From Candidatus Aminicenantota bacterium (GTDB taxonomy: Bacteria; Acidobacteriota; Aminicenantia; UBA2199): a DNA stretch of 5,946 nucleotides. Where the stretch lies: NCBI GenBank assembly GCA_030639705.1, contig DAOWKX010000228.1:1-5946 (forward strand), in the 5' to 3' direction. The translations under genes and the position numbers were made by a program. The notes below the pieces were generated by a model. It saw only the letters and a list, made by a program, of their open reading frames with translations. It did no database searches and was not told the DNA's origin. Of the stretch, positions 4,976-5,946 are shown piece after piece. Every line of letters starts with the position of its first letter. Position 1 is the first letter of the stretch.

Positions 4976-5946
4976 ATGATACAGAATCGATTGGTTAACC
5001 GTATACCATGGATACTGATCCCGATTCTCATGGTGGTGTCCTTATACGCAGGGAAAGTAGACCAGACTGATCAATTGGTTATGGGAAAGATTGTCAACGT
5101 TTTTTCAACGACACTCAACGAAGAGCGGTCCCTGTGGATATACCTGCCCAAAGACTATTCAAAATCCCGGGAGCATTATCCGGTATTGTATTTGTTAGAC
5201 GGCAAGGAGAATTTTCACCATGTCAGCGGAGTGGTGGAGTTTCTCTCCAGGGTATCCCATATAGCTCCGATGATTGTGGTGGCTATAATCAATACCGACC
5301 GTGAACGTGATTTCCTTTCCACCCGGGTAAACAACATGCCTCTGGTTGCAGCTGCAGGCAAGTTCAGGAATTTTTTAAGAAACGAGTTGTTTGCATTTGT
5401 GGAAAAAAATTACCGGATCCTTCCTTACCGGATTTTATGCGGCCACTCCTTCGGTGCCCAATTTTGCCTGGAAACCTTTTTGGAAGCTCCGGAAATGTTT
5501 ACCGTCTATATTACGGCAAGCACTCCATTTGACCTGGATGACTCCCTGCTTATTAAAAAAGCCAAATTTAAATTAAAAGATCTTTCCCTGACCAAGTGTT
5601 TTCTGTTCTTCTCCATATCTGCAGATGACGGGAGTTCGATTGAGGCCAATCGGGAATTTGACCGGCTGCTCAAGCAAAATCCCCCGGAAGGACTGATCTG
5701 GCATTTCGATTACACGGAGAATGATGACCACATGACCAATGTCCATGCCACGATTTACAATGGCCTTCGCTGGCTTTACCGGGGCTGGCGAATCCCGGAG
5801 AGTAAACTTCACAACATGTCACTGAAAGATGTCAAGAACCATTATCGTGAATTATCCAACCGCTATGGATATACTGTGCCCATTCCCGAGGGTGTGCTGC
5901 TTGATATGGGCTATGCCTACCTGGATCAGAAACGGTTTGAAGGGGC
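4976..5946 (+). CDS. Exported alpha/beta-hydrolase esterase, 3' end missing
   Basis: The frame runs open to the window edge (323 codons seen). An N-terminal hydrophobic stretch after Arg5/Arg9 (residues about 11-25, WILIPILMVVSLYAG) is a signal peptide or anchor. Residues about 35-270 form a putative-esterase domain of the enterochelin esterase/esterase D (IroE/Fes-like) type: LWIYLPKDY, YPVLYLLDG (69-76), an IVVAIINTDRERDF segment (100-113), the nucleophile elbow GHSFG with Ser158, and a closing NDDHMTN with the probable catalytic His252. Acid candidates are Asp217/Asp218 or Glu223. Proteins of this family cleave esters of acids or siderophores; the substrate here is unknown. Residues about 305-323 (VLLDMGYAYLDQKRFEG) look like the first helix of a tetratricopeptide repeat, so the missing C-terminus probably contains TPRs. 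The gene has its own promoter and is divergent from the MBL hydrolase; the two exported hydrolases may be co-regulated. Confidence 0.85.
   Translation, partial: MIQNRLVNRIPWILIPILMVVSLYAGKVDQTDQLVMGKIVNVFSTTLNEERSLWIYLPKDYSKSREHYPVLYLLDGKENFHHVSGVVEFLSRVSHIAPMIVVAIINTDRERDFLSTRVNNMPLVAAAGKFRNFLRNELFAFVEKNYRILPYRILCGHSFGAQFCLETFLEAPEMFTVYITASTPFDLDDSLLIKKAKFKLKDLSLTKCFLFFSISADDGSSIEANREFDRLLKQNPPEGLIWHFDYTENDDHMTNVHATIYNGLRWLYRGWRIPESKLHNMSLKDVKNHYRELSNRYGYTVPIPEGVLLDMGYAYLDQKRFEG

Overview
The window looks like a piece of a bacterial chromosome from a Gram-negative-type, probably uncultivated lineage. The kinase fragment opens with a form (ISHYKILEQIGAGGMGIVYKA) that is common in Acidobacteria/Aminicenantes and Calditrichaeota/FCB-like genomes, and an esterase that seems to lead into TPRs is also typical of such genomes. 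This placement rests on family resemblance only. No rRNA, tRNA, CRISPR array, integrase or complete insertion sequence was seen.

Left part (about 1-3115), AT-rich, all genes on the minus strand. In transcription order: an AbiEi-type antitoxin (2486-3115) and an AbiEii-type nucleotidyltransferase toxin (1686-2489) that overlap by an ATGA, together forming a complete type IV toxin-antitoxin/abortive-infection pair with a palindromic operator candidate just upstream. Next comes a 213-bp spacer with two different short tandem-repeat families and a 12-bp direct repeat. Then a 93-residue stub of a Ser/Thr protein kinase (1191-1472) lacks all catalytic-loop motifs. Last is a 344-residue protein with two membrane segments and an SPFH/Band-7-like region (89-1123), which has its own good promoter lying across the end of the kinase stub. 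At the left edge a short leftward reading frame may be the start of another gene.

Right part (about 3212-5946), clearly richer in G+C, with genes alternating in strand. It holds an aspartate/glutamate-racemase-family enzyme with both catalytic cysteines (3212-3907, plus), an exported metallo-beta-lactamase-fold hydrolase with a full metal-ligand set (3928-4812, minus), and a divergently transcribed secreted or anchored alpha/beta-hydrolase esterase of the enterochelin-esterase/esterase D type (4976 to the window end, plus, incomplete). The last two share a 163-bp intergenic region carrying a candidate promoter in each direction.

The left part reads as an accessory islet (toxin-antitoxin module, broken kinase, low-complexity repeats, orphan membrane protein) next to ordinary metabolic genes, with the compositional break in the AbiEi/racemase intergenic region. 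The most interesting signals are the operator built into the AbiE promoter, the diverged SPFH-like membrane protein, and a recurring -35/17/-10/6/ATG arrangement in front of genes without a Shine-Dalgarno sequence, which suggests leaderless mRNAs. I found no convincing wholly new multi-gene system.
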